Assembly: GCA_018335925.1 (NCBI GenBank)
Contig: JAGXRF010000019.1
Coordinates: 51,614 to 115,613, forward strand
Length of the DNA stretch: 64,000 nucleotides
From: Flavobacteriales bacterium
GTDB taxonomy: Bacteria; Bacteroidota; Bacteroidia; Flavobacteriales; Flavobacteriaceae
Direction: 5' to 3'
Shown piece after piece: positions 8,908 to 17,455 of the stretch (within the stretch, counting starts at the first letter, position 1; every line of letters starts with the position of its first letter). Made by a program: the position numbers and the translations under genes. The notes under the pieces were generated by a model. The model searched no databases, was not told the DNA's origin, and saw nothing but the letters and a program-made list of their open reading frames with translations.

Positions 8908-9731
8908 TTTTTCAAACGTATCCCATTTTCCACCAATTCAATTTGTTGGTTTTTGTACAAGGTTCCCACGGCACGTTTGAAATTCTTTTTGCTCATTCGC
9001 AAAACGGTTTTAATTTCTTCGGGTGAACTGTTGTCGTGCAAACCTAAAAAACCATCGTTGGCTTCTAGCTCTTCCAAAATCACTTTTGCATGATCGGTTA
9101 TGGCATCTGCTACAGTTAAATGCAAGGTAACATCTAACTTACCATCCGGACGAACTTGCTTGATATAAGCCGGATACTTGTCACCGGGTCGTAAAGTTTC
9201 CACTCCAGCATGTTGAAACAATAAGCCTTTGTGTTTTTGATTGATGATCACATTATAACCCAAATCGGTTTTGTGATAAATGGTAATTTCTACTGCTTCG
9301 TTATCCGTGTAATTAGCAGGTTCTTTATCAATGAATTTGTTTATTCGAGAGGATGCCACCAAACGATTGCTTTGCCCATCAATGTACACATAAACCAAAT
9401 AACGCTTGTTTACTTCCATTTTGGTATTTTGTTCGCGAAATGGCACAAACAAGTCTTTTTCCAAACCCCATTGCAAAAAAGCTCCGTATTGGTTGGTATG
9501 ACTTACTTTTAAGTAAGCAAAATCGTTACAAGTTACATAAGGATGTTGGGTAGTGGCAACTAATCGCTCTTCGTGGTCAAGATACACAAACACTCGAATG
9601 TTTTGGTTGACCTCCATTTGGTTGGTAACAAACTTTTTAGGCAACAACACCTCTGTTTCTCCATCGGTTAAAAAAGCACCAACAGAAGTAAAACGAACCA
9701 ATTGCAGGGTATGAAAAATTCCGATTTGCAT
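8904..9731 (-). CDS. S1-domain RNA-binding protein, CvfB/YitL family
   Basis: 275 residues. The N-terminus MQIGIFHTLQLVRFTSVGAFLTDG and the following S1-like modules (about 1-60, 65-130, 145-215) are typical of the CvfB family, which ends in a winged-helix domain (here GFLGLHDNSSPEEIKTVLRM to IELVENGIRLKN). CvfB proteins bind RNA and affect post-transcriptional regulation in other bacteria. It stands alone on the leftward strand, about 60 bp after menD, and could be co-transcribed with it. Confidence 0.85.
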   Translation of the reverse strand: MQIGIFHTLQLVRFTSVGAFLTDGETEVLLPKKFVTNQMEVNQNIRVFVYLDHEERLVATTQHPYVTCNDFAYLKVSHTNQYGAFLQWGLEKDLFVPFREQNTKMEVNKRYLVYVYIDGQSNRLVASSRINKFIDKEPANYTDNEAVEITIYHKTDLGYNVIINQKHKGLLFQHAGVETLRPGDKYPAYIKQVRPDGKLDVTLHLTVADAITDHAKVILEELEANDGFLGLHDNSSPEEIKTVLRMSKKNFKRAVGTLYKNQQIELVENGIRLKN

Positions 9732-9789
9732 GAACTAAATTCTTAAGGCACAAAGGTAGTTGTAATATCGAGATAAAAAAATGAATGAC

Positions 9790-11448
9790 TTAGTCCATTT
9801 CTGTTTGAATATATTTAAAAAAATCTTTTAAAATATTTTCATTTTGCACTTTAGAAGTATTTATTTCCAAAATAGTTTTCGCATTTGTTGAAATAAAATG
9901 ATTCCATTGTTTTTTTAACGAAATTTCATCTTCAATTCCTACATAAGCAAAACCATACATCGCAGCCAAATGTTGGGCATTTAAATGGTGTTGGGTTTCA
10001 AAAAACTGATGAAAAACAGGTTGGTCTTGGTGACCAGGTAATATTCTAAATATTCCACCTCCACCGTTATTGATTAAAATGATTTTAAAATCATTCGGAA
10101 TGTATTGGTTCCACAATCCATTGCTATCATAGAAAAAACTCAAATCTCCTGTAATGAGTACCGTTGGTTTTTCATGAAACAAAGCTGCTCCTACAGCAGT
10201 GGATGTACTTCCGTCTATACCCGAAGTACCTCGGTTGCAAAATATTTCCCAATTAGGTTTGGTTTTAAATAACTGCAGATATCTAATAGAGGCACTGTTA
10301 GAAACTTGAAGGTGTAAATTATCTGGCAAATATTGGCAAATAAAGTCAAACACTTTGTAATCTGAAAACGGAGCTTGCTGGGCAAAAGCCTTGGCCTTTT
10401 CTTTTTTACGATGCCAGTTTTCTAAAAAATAAGTCGCATATCCTTCTTTATTTGATTGAAAGGTAAGCTGTTTCAAACCATCTAAAGCGGAAATATTTAC
10501 ATGCCCAGTTAATACTCCAAAAGTATCATTGGCTTTGGTTGCATCTACATGGTAATGGTATTTTGGAGGGTGACTTCTGAGCAAAGCTTTGATTCTTTTA
10601 GAAACCAACATGCCTCCTAAGCTAATTAAAATATCCGGTTGAAATTGGTGCTTGTCGGTTTTTGAAAAATCGCTAATCAACACATCTATTTCATCTATGA
10701 TATGTGGTGCATGCACATTCGAATTTTTCTCGCTCAATACCAACACCGAAGCATCGTTAGAAAACTCTTCTAACAACTTTTCTAATTGCTCATTTTTCGG
10801 TTGGTTACCAATTAATAGCAACTTTTTGGTAGATTGGTTCCAAGCTTCTACTACTTTTGGCAATAAGGTTGTAGTTGGAGTTGCTTCTGAAAAACTAACC
10901 CAATGAGGGATTCTACTATAATCCGATACCAATTCGTACAAAGGCTCTTCAAAGGGCACATTGATATGCACCGGGCCTTTGCCTACTTTGGCTGTGTAAA
11001 TGGCATCTTGAATGGCAACATCGTTATCTACAGTATCTTCATCTAAAAGTTGTACACTTTTTAAAATGTGGTTGGCAAATACGTTTTGTTGACGAATGGT
11101 TTGTCCGTCCCCAATATCAATTTTATGCGAAGGTCTGTCGGCACTCAATACAATTAGCGGAATTTCGCTGTAAAAAGCTTCTGCAATAGCCGGATAATAA
11201 TTCAACAAAGCACTGCCCGAAGTGCATACCAATACCACCGGTTCCTTTTTTTGTTGGGCAATACCCAAAGCAAAAAAAGCAGCACAACGTTCATCTACAA
11301 TACTATAGCATCTAAAGTAGGATTGATTTGCAAACCCAAGCGTTAAAGGGGCATTTCTGGAACCCGGAGAAATTACAATTTCTCGGATTTGATATTTTTC
11401 AAACACCTGCAACAAAATTTGTGCAGTGGTAATTTTGGGTAAATTCAT
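9790..11448 (-). CDS. menD: 2-succinyl-5-enolpyruvyl-6-hydroxy-3-cyclohexene-1-carboxylate synthase
   Basis: 552 residues, usual for MenD. It is a ThDP-dependent enzyme of menaquinone synthesis that joins 2-oxoglutarate to isochorismate. Visible parts are the N-terminal domain (EIVISPGSRNAPLTLGF with SPGSRNAPL typical of MenD, about residues 21-40), the central domain, and the C-terminal ThDP/Mg site (ITGDLSFFYDSNGLWN, followed by IILINNGGGGIFRILPG). Menaquinone is the usual respiratory quinone in flavobacteria. Other men genes are not in the window. Confidence 0.95.
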   Translation of the reverse strand: MNLPKITTAQILLQVFEKYQIREIVISPGSRNAPLTLGFANQSYFRCYSIVDERCAAFFALGIAQQKKEPVVLVCTSGSALLNYYPAIAEAFYSEIPLIVLSADRPSHKIDIGDGQTIRQQNVFANHILKSVQLLDEDTVDNDVAIQDAIYTAKVGKGPVHINVPFEEPLYELVSDYSRIPHWVSFSEATPTTTLLPKVVEAWNQSTKKLLLIGNQPKNEQLEKLLEEFSNDASVLVLSEKNSNVHAPHIIDEIDVLISDFSKTDKHQFQPDILISLGGMLVSKRIKALLRSHPPKYHYHVDATKANDTFGVLTGHVNISALDGLKQLTFQSNKEGYATYFLENWHRKKEKAKAFAQQAPFSDYKVFDFICQYLPDNLHLQVSNSASIRYLQLFKTKPNWEIFCNRGTSGIDGSTSTAVGAALFHEKPTVLITGDLSFFYDSNGLWNQYIPNDFKIILINNGGGGIFRILPGHQDQPVFHQFFETQHHLNAQHLAAMYGFAYVGIEDEISLKKQWNHFISTNAKTILEINTSKVQNENILKDFFKYIQTEMD

Positions 11449-11482
11449 AATTATTTCATATCAACTAATAAGCTAAAACCAA

Positions 11483-11562
11483 TTCAGCCTGATAGTATTT
11501 AAAAGCTGACCCGAACCGCTTTAGCGGTGAACGGACGAAGTAAACTAGTTCAGCTTGACAGT
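11483..11562. repeat. Intergenic direct repeats with small hairpin
   Basis: TTCAGCCTGATAGT (11483-11496) and TTCAGCTTGACAGT (11549-11562) are near-identical direct repeats 66 bp apart. Between them ACCGC-TTTA-GCGGT forms a short hairpin at 11515-11528. The segment lies between the second PLP gene and menD and has the look of a dispersed intergenic element, not a gene. Confidence 0.4.
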
Positions 11563-11589
11563 TCTGTTCACCATTAAGTTTCAACAACT

Positions 11590-12753
11590 TTACTTTTTAG
11601 AAGCTTCCATGGCTTGGTGTAAATCAAACCACAAATCGTCTGCTCGTTCAATCCCAACAGAAAAACGAAGCAATTGGTCGGTAATTCCTTGCGACATTCT
11701 TTCCTCTTTGCTCAACAAAGAATGGCTGGTTTTTGCTGGAGATAAAATGGTGGACTCCACTCCTGCCAAACTCATGCTTGGTTTGATGATTTGTAATTTC
11801 TTTAAAAAAACATCGGTATCTACCTCATCTGATAATTCAAACGATAGCATGCCACCAAAGCCTTTCATTTGTTTTTTTGCCAACTCGTATTGCGGATGCG
11901 ATTTTAAACCCGGGTAATACACCGAAGCTACCAAGGGGTTTTCGTGCAAACGCTTGGCTAATTTTTTGGCATTTTTGTTTTGTTGCTTTACTCTTACGTG
12001 CAAGGTTTTAACACTTCGTTCCAACAGCCAAACCGTATAATCGCTTAGGTTAGCACCTAAATTAATGCCGGTAACAAACATTTGTTGGATATGCTCTTTT
12101 GATGCCATCACCACTCCTGCCAATATATCGCTGTGTCCACCTAAATATTTGGTAGCACTGTGGATGATCAAATCAATGCCCAACTCATGTGGATTTTGGT
12201 TTACAGGAGAAGCAAACGTATTGTCGATCATCGAAATTAACTGATGTTTTTTGGCAATATTGGCCACTGCTTGTATGTCTACCAAAGTCATTTTTGGGTT
12301 CGAAGGTGTTTCGATATAAATCACTTTGGTGTTTTCTTGTACACAGGCTTCCAAAGCTTCCGGAGTATCTTCGGTAGCAAAGGAATAGCTGATATTCATC
12401 CGGGGCAATGTTTCTACCACAAAGTGATAGGTACCACCATACAATTGTTTTTGAAAAACCACATGGTCACCACTTTTTAAAAACGACAACAACGCATTAG
12501 CTACAGCACCCATGCCACTACCAAACAACATGGCAGCTTCTTTTTGTTCTAAAGCAGCCATTTTTTGAGCCAAAGCGACTTGGTTAGGAGTGTTGAAATA
12601 ACGTGGATAGCGTTTTACCTCTACTTCTTCGTATGCATAAGAAGTAGCCATAAATAACGGAGAAATAGCTCCTTTAAATTGGGTATCGTTTAATTCTCCG
12701 GCATGTACGCACAAACTGGAAAAATGAAGTTCTGAAGAGGAATTTATATGCAT
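11590..12753 (-). CDS. PLP-dependent trans-sulfuration enzyme (cystathionine gamma-synthase/lyase family)
   Basis: About 387 residues from ATG 12753 (MHINSSSELHFSSLCVHAGE). Family marks: SLCVHAGE at the start, the PRYFNTPNQ segment, the DNTFASPVNQNP motif with the pyridine-contacting Asp, and the Schiff-base lysine in IIHSATKYLGGHSD. The C-terminus keeps SLAGVESTILSPAKTSH. Members make or break cystathionine, methionine or O-acetylhomoserine products; the exact substrate is not clear. It is divergent from mnmE with only 82 bp between the starts. Confidence 0.85.
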   Translation of the reverse strand: MHINSSSELHFSSLCVHAGELNDTQFKGAISPLFMATSYAYEEVEVKRYPRYFNTPNQVALAQKMAALEQKEAAMLFGSGMGAVANALLSFLKSGDHVVFQKQLYGGTYHFVVETLPRMNISYSFATEDTPEALEACVQENTKVIYIETPSNPKMTLVDIQAVANIAKKHQLISMIDNTFASPVNQNPHELGIDLIIHSATKYLGGHSDILAGVVMASKEHIQQMFVTGINLGANLSDYTVWLLERSVKTLHVRVKQQNKNAKKLAKRLHENPLVASVYYPGLKSHPQYELAKKQMKGFGGMLSFELSDEVDTDVFLKKLQIIKPSMSLAGVESTILSPAKTSHSLLSKEERMSQGITDQLLRFSVGIERADDLWFDLHQAMEASKK

Positions 12754-12777
12754 TGTTTTGGGTTTTTTAACCAATTA

Positions 12778-12815
12778 CAAAAGTACCGCATTCCAAACAA
12801 AATCTTCTACCTTTG
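12778..12815. promoter_or_regulatory. Back-to-back -7 elements in the PLP enzyme/mnmE divergent region
   Basis: TACTTTTG on the minus strand (12785-12778) lies 25 bp upstream of the PLP gene start. TACCTTTG on the plus strand (12808-12815) lies 21 bp upstream of mnmE. Clear -33 TTG elements are not found at 19 nt for either. The two transcription units must share this region, so interference between them is possible. Confidence 0.5.
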
Positions 12816-12835
12816 CAAAAAAATTAACCATTGCC

Positions 12836-14236
12836 ATGCAGTTACACGAAACCATTGTTGCTTTGGCTACTCCACCCGGTGCAGGTGCAGTAGCGATGGT
12901 ACGATTATCCGGAAAAAAATCTTGGGAATTTGCCCAACAAGTATTTCAATCGGTTTCGGGCAAACAACTGATGCAACAAAAAACGCATACCATTCACCTC
13001 GGACACTTGGTGTACCAAAACAGAACGATTGACCAAGTGTTGGTTTCCTTGTTCAGAGGACCAAATTCGTACACCGGAGAAGATGTGGTAGAAATTTCCT
13101 GTCACGGCTCCCCTTACATCCAACAACAAATCATTCAGGTATTTTTAGATTTGGGTGCTAAAATGGCAGAGCCGGGTGAGTTTACTTTACGGGCTTTTAT
13201 CCACGGAAAAATGGATTTGTCGCAAGCAGAAGCTGTGGCTGATTTGATTGCTTCTGATAACCAAGCGAGTCACCAATTGGCCATGCAACAAATGCGAGGT
13301 GGCTTTAGCAACGAAATTGCCAAAATGCGAGAAGAACTGCTCAATTTTGCTTCGTTGATGGAATTGGAGTTAGACTTTGCCGAAGAAGATGTAGAATTTG
13401 CCGACCGTACGGCTTTTAAACAATTATTGGAACGCATCCAATTGGTTTTGAAGCGATTGTTAGACTCCTTTGCGGTTGGAAACGTGATCAAAACCGGTAT
13501 TCCGGTAGCAATTGTTGGTGAACCCAACGTGGGAAAATCTACCCTGTTGAATGCCTTGTTGAATGAAGAAAGGGCTATAGTTTCGGACATAGCCGGTACC
13601 ACACGCGATACCATTGAAGACGAGTTGGTGATTGGTGGCATTGGATTTCGATTTATTGATACTGCAGGCATCCGAGATACGAAAGACTATGTAGAAAGCA
13701 TCGGAATTCAGAAGACCTTTGAAAAAATGGAGCAAGCACAGCTTATTCTTTGTTTGTTGGATGGTTCCAAATTTAAAGTTTCAGGTTACCATCCGGTAAA
13801 CGAGTTAGAGCAAATAAAAAACAAACACCCTCATAAAAATATCGTCATAATTATCAATAAAAAAGATAGTTTAAACGATCAGGAAATTGAGGAAATCTAC
13901 CTTAAACTTGAAACCTTAAACCTGAAACTAATATTCATTTCTGCCAAGGAAAAATCTGGGATTGATACTTTAAAAAACACTTTGCTCTCCTACGTAAATA
14001 CCGGAGCATTAAAAAACCAAGAAACCATTGTTACCAATACCCGACACTACGATGCTTTGCTCAAGGCTTTGGATGCCATCATGCGAGTGCAACAAGGCAT
14101 GGAGCAACAGTTGCCTTCGGATTTGTTGGCCATGGATTTGCGAGATGCCCTCTACTATTTTGGTGAAATTACCGGGCAAGTATCTAACGATGAACTGCTT
14201 GGGAATATTTTTGCGAATTTTTGTATCGGGAAGTAA
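12836..14236 (+). CDS. mnmE: tRNA modification GTPase MnmE (TrmE)
   Basis: 466 residues from ATG 12836 (MQLHETIVALATPPGAGAVA); earlier in-frame starts would cover the promoter. Parts in order: the N-terminal folate-binding domain, a helical domain, and a G domain with GEPNVGKS (G1), TTRDTIE (G2), DTAG (G3), NKKD (G4) and SAKE (G5). The C-terminus ends in FCIGK, whose Cys is the family hallmark. With MnmG it installs the 5-carboxymethylaminomethyl group on wobble U34 of certain tRNAs. It is a core gene and marks the left border of the accessory region. Confidence 0.97.
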   Translation: MQLHETIVALATPPGAGAVAMVRLSGKKSWEFAQQVFQSVSGKQLMQQKTHTIHLGHLVYQNRTIDQVLVSLFRGPNSYTGEDVVEISCHGSPYIQQQIIQVFLDLGAKMAEPGEFTLRAFIHGKMDLSQAEAVADLIASDNQASHQLAMQQMRGGFSNEIAKMREELLNFASLMELELDFAEEDVEFADRTAFKQLLERIQLVLKRLLDSFAVGNVIKTGIPVAIVGEPNVGKSTLLNALLNEERAIVSDIAGTTRDTIEDELVIGGIGFRFIDTAGIRDTKDYVESIGIQKTFEKMEQAQLILCLLDGSKFKVSGYHPVNELEQIKNKHPHKNIVIIINKKDSLNDQEIEEIYLKLETLNLKLIFISAKEKSGIDTLKNTLLSYVNTGALKNQETIVTNTRHYDALLKALDAIMRVQQGMEQQLPSDLLAMDLRDALYYFGEITGQVSNDELLGNIFANFCIGK

Positions 14237-14312
14237 AAAGGAATTTCTAACCATCATCAGATTAAATAAAATTTGCCTTTCTATATAAATCTGCTAACAT
14301 TTTTGCAGTGTA

Positions 14313-14328
14313 TAAACAAATTTGTTTA
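14313..14328. promoter_or_regulatory. Palindromic operator candidate of the toxin-antitoxin operon
   Basis: A perfect 16-nt palindrome TAAACAAATTTGTTTA, 10 bp before the antitoxin start. Further imperfect symmetry lies outside it (TGTA on the left at 14309-14312, ACA on the right). Antitoxins with a Cro/CI-type HTH commonly repress their own promoter, so this is the likely binding site. A possible -7 element CATTTTTG is at 14298-14305. Confidence 0.55.
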
Positions 14329-14338
14329 CATTTGTTTG

Positions 14339-14833
14339 ATGAGTTTTACGTTAGAGAAATATAAAGGCATTCATCCAGGAATCATTTTAGAGCGTTTATT
14401 AGCAAAAAAAGAGATTTCTCAGCGACCTTTTGCTCTTTCAATAGGTGAACACCCTCAAACCATTAATGCTATTACTAAAGGCAGAAGAAGCCTAAATACT
14501 GCATTAGCTTTAAAAATTGAAGCAGCACTAGGTTTAGAGGAAGGCTCGTTGGCATTTCTTCAAACCTTTTATGAAATAGCTGAAGAAAAAAAGAAATCAA
14601 GCCATACTCCTAACTTAGCAAATTTAAGAAAGTCTCTTTTTTGGGATACTGATATTTCTAAAATTAATTGGGAAAAACAATACAGAGCAATTATTCAACG
14701 TGTTTATGAAAGAGGAAATGAAACTGAAAAAAAAGAGCTAGAAACTTTTTACGGCTTGCCTAAGATTAAAATGGCTCTTCAAAACCCAAAAAGAAAACCT
14801 TACACTGTTAATAAAAATAAGCCAAAAGCATGA
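14339..14833 (+). CDS. HTH (HigA/Xre-like) antitoxin paired with AbiEii-type toxin
   Basis: 164 residues from ATG 14339 (MSFTLEKYKGIHPGIILERLL); the earlier in-frame ATG at 14273 would include the palindrome and is rejected. A Cro/CI-like helix-turn-helix occupies residues 10-60 (KKEISQRPFALSIGEHPQTINAITKGRRSLN), with the IHPG opening typical of HigA antitoxins. The C-terminal 90 residues are basic and helical and likely bind the toxin. The stop overlaps the toxin start (ATGA), which implies translational coupling. Most AbiE systems use a different winged-helix antitoxin (AbiEi), so this is a variant pairing. Confidence 0.75.
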   Translation: MSFTLEKYKGIHPGIILERLLAKKEISQRPFALSIGEHPQTINAITKGRRSLNTALALKIEAALGLEEGSLAFLQTFYEIAEEKKKSSHTPNLANLRKSLFWDTDISKINWEKQYRAIIQRVYERGNETEKKELETFYGLPKIKMALQNPKRKPYTVNKNKPKA

Positions 14834-15477
14834 TGCTATTTTACCATACTGTAAATGATATGCTAAAAAATAGTCTCATTACTTTAATGAATGCTCCTGT
14901 TTTTCACAACTTTAGATTGGTTGGTGGCACTGCATTAAGTCTTCAAATTGGACATAGAGAATCTATAGATATTGATTTATTTAGTGATGTAGAGTATGGA
15001 AATCTTAACTTTAAGGAAATAGAATTTTACTTAAGAAATAATTTTGAGTATGTTGATACTTTACCTGTTGCTCCTGCAATTGGAAAATCATTTTTCATTG
15101 GTAGTAAAGTAGACAATGCAATAAAATTAGACATCTTTTATACTGATCCTTTTATACAGGATTTTATTGTAGTGGATAACATAAGGATGGCTACTATTGA
15201 AGAAATTATTGCTATGAAGGTAGATGTGATACAAAGAGGTGGAAGAAAAAAGGATTTTTGGGATTTACATCATTTGCTCGAAACCTATTCAATTACCCAA
15301 ATGATAGAATTACATAAAGAAAGATATCCTTATACACATGATAAAGATTTAATTATTCAAAACTTTATTTCTTTTGAACAAGCGGATGATGATTTTGATC
15401 CAATTTGCTATAAAGGAAAATATTGGGAGTTTATTAAAGAGGATTTTGAAGAAATAATCAAAGATAATTTTAGATAA
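14830..15477 (+). CDS. AbiEii/AbiGii-type nucleotidyltransferase toxin
   Basis: 215 residues; ATG at 14830 (or the next codon) overlaps the antitoxin stop. The NTase core is clear: LVGGTALSLQIGHRESIDIDLF near residues 30-51 has the GG motif, the GHR motif and the DID metal-binding acids. The third acid is probably in IKLDIFYTD. The KKDFWDLHHLLE segment matches the helical tail of the AbiEii family. Relatives (AbiEii, MenT) transfer nucleotides to targets such as tRNA and arrest growth, often as abortive infection systems. The target here is unknown. Confidence 0.8.
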   Translation: MMLFYHTVNDMLKNSLITLMNAPVFHNFRLVGGTALSLQIGHRESIDIDLFSDVEYGNLNFKEIEFYLRNNFEYVDTLPVAPAIGKSFFIGSKVDNAIKLDIFYTDPFIQDFIVVDNIRMATIEEIIAMKVDVIQRGGRKKDFWDLHHLLETYSITQMIELHKERYPYTHDKDLIIQNFISFEQADDDFDPICYKGKYWEFIKEDFEEIIKDNFR

Positions 15478-15573
15478 AAAGAAGCCCAATTAAAAGCACT
15501 CTTTTCTATTAGTAATTTAAATTGTTAACACATCGAATATCACTATATCGTAATATTGGGATATAATCCAAAG

Positions 15574-16059
15574 TTATTTTACTTCGGAAAAGTTAGTCTT
15601 TTTCCAGTCTTTGGTTTTGTGTTTAAACTGAGCAACATCCAAGAAGTTTTTTTCAACTAAATTTTTATTGGACACCAATTTACCATCGGTGGATTTTGTG
15701 TAAACCTTTACTTGTTCTTTTGGTAACTCTATTAAATAAATGGAATCGAATTGCGTTTCGCAATATTTACTCCAAAAATCTTTTCGGATAACAATTTTTT
15801 CAATCTTTTCGTTTTCGTTTAAATAATATCTACGGATGTAACTACCACATTCAGGTTTGGCATTAAATTCAATTCCAACAAGTTTTCCATTTTTTAAATA
15901 TGCATAGGTAGGATGCAAAAAATCTCCATCAAATAAAACCAAATCAGAATTTGAGATATGCTTTTTAAAATCATTTTTAAATTTATTTGGATTCCAAAAA
16001 AAGGAATCACAACTGTTCAATGAATTCAAAATTAAGGCTAGTAGTATGTTTCTGAACAC
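15574..16059 (-). CDS. Putative lipoprotein, unknown function
   Basis: About 161 residues starting with GTG at 16059 (MFRNILLALILNSLNSCDS); the lipobox Cys is at residue 17. No ATG is available in frame; upstream, ATG TTA is followed by an in-frame TAA, so the start may have been damaged. The mature part is mixed alpha/beta and polar (YLKNGKLVGIEFNAKPECG, RRYYLNENEKIEKIVIRKDFW), and no family is recognised. It is the last gene of the leftward array and faces the toxin gene tail to tail. Confidence 0.55.
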   Translation of the reverse strand: MFRNILLALILNSLNSCDSFFWNPNKFKNDFKKHISNSDLVLFDGDFLHPTYAYLKNGKLVGIEFNAKPECGSYIRRYYLNENEKIEKIVIRKDFWSKYCETQFDSIYLIELPKEQVKVYTKSTDGKLVSNKNLVEKNFLDVAQFKHKTKDWKKTNFSEVK

Positions 16060-16154
16060 TTTTAAAAGTTGAATGTTTTATAACATTATGATTAATAATA
16101 AATTTAAAGAATGGATAGCAAGACTTGGTCAGATGGCTCTGAGCAACAGTACTT

Positions 16155-16585
16155 TCAATTAGCTGGAGATAAATGTATCTCTGCACTTTTCATAATTTTT
16201 TTTGCATTTTCATCTAAAAATGGAATGTAAACTAGTTTTTCCAAATCAACAGATTTGATTGTTCCTATTAATTTATTTTCCATAAATAATTCTACACAAT
16301 GTTTTCAACGTTGTAGTTCCAAATGCCTTTCACGGTTTTCTCTGTTACAAGTTTTTCCAAGTATGTTTGATCCGTTTTAAATTCCATATCGCTAGTATTA
16401 AGAAAACTTTCTGACAACAAAACTTCTTCACCATTAACCAACATCCTATTTATTCTCCAGCGTTTGCATAAATCTTTGGCTAATTCTTCTTTCTCCATTT
16501 TTATTTCTTGTGAAAATAAATTAGAGCTAATCAAGAATATAATGATGAATTAAGTGTTTTTAATAAAGCGAAAGTTTGTTTTCAT
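16155..16585 (-). pseudogene. Broken lipocalin-like secreted protein gene (nonsense codon and frameshift)
   Basis: The leftward reading starts at ATG 16585 (MKTNFRFIKNT). It meets TAA at 16552-16550 after 11 codons, then continues in frame as FIIIFLISSNLFSQ, an obvious signal-peptide core, into KMEKEELAKDLCKRWRINRM. That frame stops at 16292-16294. The protein continues one frame over (VELFMENKLIGTIKSVDLEKL) to a stop at 16155-16157. Restoring both sites would give a signal peptide plus a short lipocalin-like (GIWNYNVEN) beta domain of about 140 residues. Two lesions make a dead gene likely; the shorter inner reading 16292-16534 could still be translated. Confidence 0.65.
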
Positions 16586-16616
16586 TGTGTGTTTTTAGTA
16601 TAGCTTTTAAAATTTG

Positions 16617-16722
16617 TTACTTTGCTTATTGCTGGTTGGTGACTTTAGTTTATTGTTATAAGACAATTAAATTCTACAAGTTATCCTGATATTTTGGGAA
16701 GCATTATGCAAAATAGTTGTTA
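16617..16722. repeat. Array intergenic element, copy A
   Basis: This fills the gap between the YcxB-like gene and the lipocalin-like pseudogene. It shares the conserved block (plus strand TTACTTTGC…GGTTGGTGACTTTAGTTTATTGTTATAA, 16617-16661) with copies at 19614, 20467 and 21797. Its far end GTTGTTAGCTGCT (16717-16729) runs into the gene's stop codon and has an inverted match, AGCAGCTAAC, at 17271-17280 upstream of the same gene. Confidence 0.6.
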
Positions 16723-17244
16723 GCTGCTGGTTTTAATTTTATTATCAATAAGTTCTGTGATTTTTTCAAAGTTTTCTTCTCCAATTTCTACTTTTCCAAG
16801 TATATATGGATTATCAGACTTAGTAAACATGAATATTGTTTCGTCAATTATTTCATAAGTTTTAAACTCTTTCCAATCTAAACTAACTTCGCCATTAATA
16901 TCTACATATTTGAATGTGTTTTCTGAAAATTCCCATTGAGATAATGGGTTTTGATTGTAAAAAGCTATTGTTGCCTTTTTTTCTATATCTAGTTTTCTTA
17001 GAAGAGATTTACGCTTATAGAATTTAGTATAAAAGGGAATAAGATTTACTAAAGCAAAAATTAATAATGCAACCCCGAAAAAGCTAGGCTTTTCATATAG
17101 AATTATTACACCAACTGCAAGTAGAGAAAAACCAACATAGTTAGAATTTTTGTAAAAAGAAATTTCTTTACTGTATGCTAAATCATACAATAATTGTATT
17201 TGTTTTAAATAAATTTCTTCGTTGAATTTAATTTCAAATTTCAT
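16720..17244 (-). CDS. YcxB-like membrane protein
   Basis: 174 residues. Two close TM helices occupy about 36-53 and 56-74 (NYVGFSLLAVGVIILYEKPSFFGVALLIFALV). They are followed by a soluble C-terminal domain with WEFSENTFKYVDINGEVSLDWKEF, which matches the YcxB-like C-terminal domain. Function is unknown for the family. The gene is flanked by the inverted repeat AGCAGCTAAC (17271-17280) and GTTGTTAGCTGCT (16717-16729), with the second overlapping its stop codon, like a cassette unit. Confidence 0.6.
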   Translation of the reverse strand: MKFEIKFNEEIYLKQIQLLYDLAYSKEISFYKNSNYVGFSLLAVGVIILYEKPSFFGVALLIFALVNLIPFYTKFYKRKSLLRKLDIEKKATIAFYNQNPLSQWEFSENTFKYVDINGEVSLDWKEFKTYEIIDETIFMFTKSDNPYILGKVEIGEENFEKITELIDNKIKTSS

Positions 17245-17455
17245 GGTGATTTCGTTTCTTCAAGTAAACTAGCAGCTAACTATCTCATATCAACTTATTA
17301 CTATAAGTTATCAATAATTCACTTCCCTAAATTAACAAATTTTATCTCACTACATCAAAATTTCTTTCAAAAAACCTAGTGTATCGATAAAAAGCACAGA
17401 AACTTTAGTTTAAAAAAAAGAGGCAAGAATAATAAGCAATTAAATAGAATAGTAT

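Noticed and set aside
14273..14338. Earlier start (22 more residues) for the antitoxin
   Set aside because: It would put the palindromic operator and probable promoter inside the coding region; the HTH domain is complete from ATG 14339.
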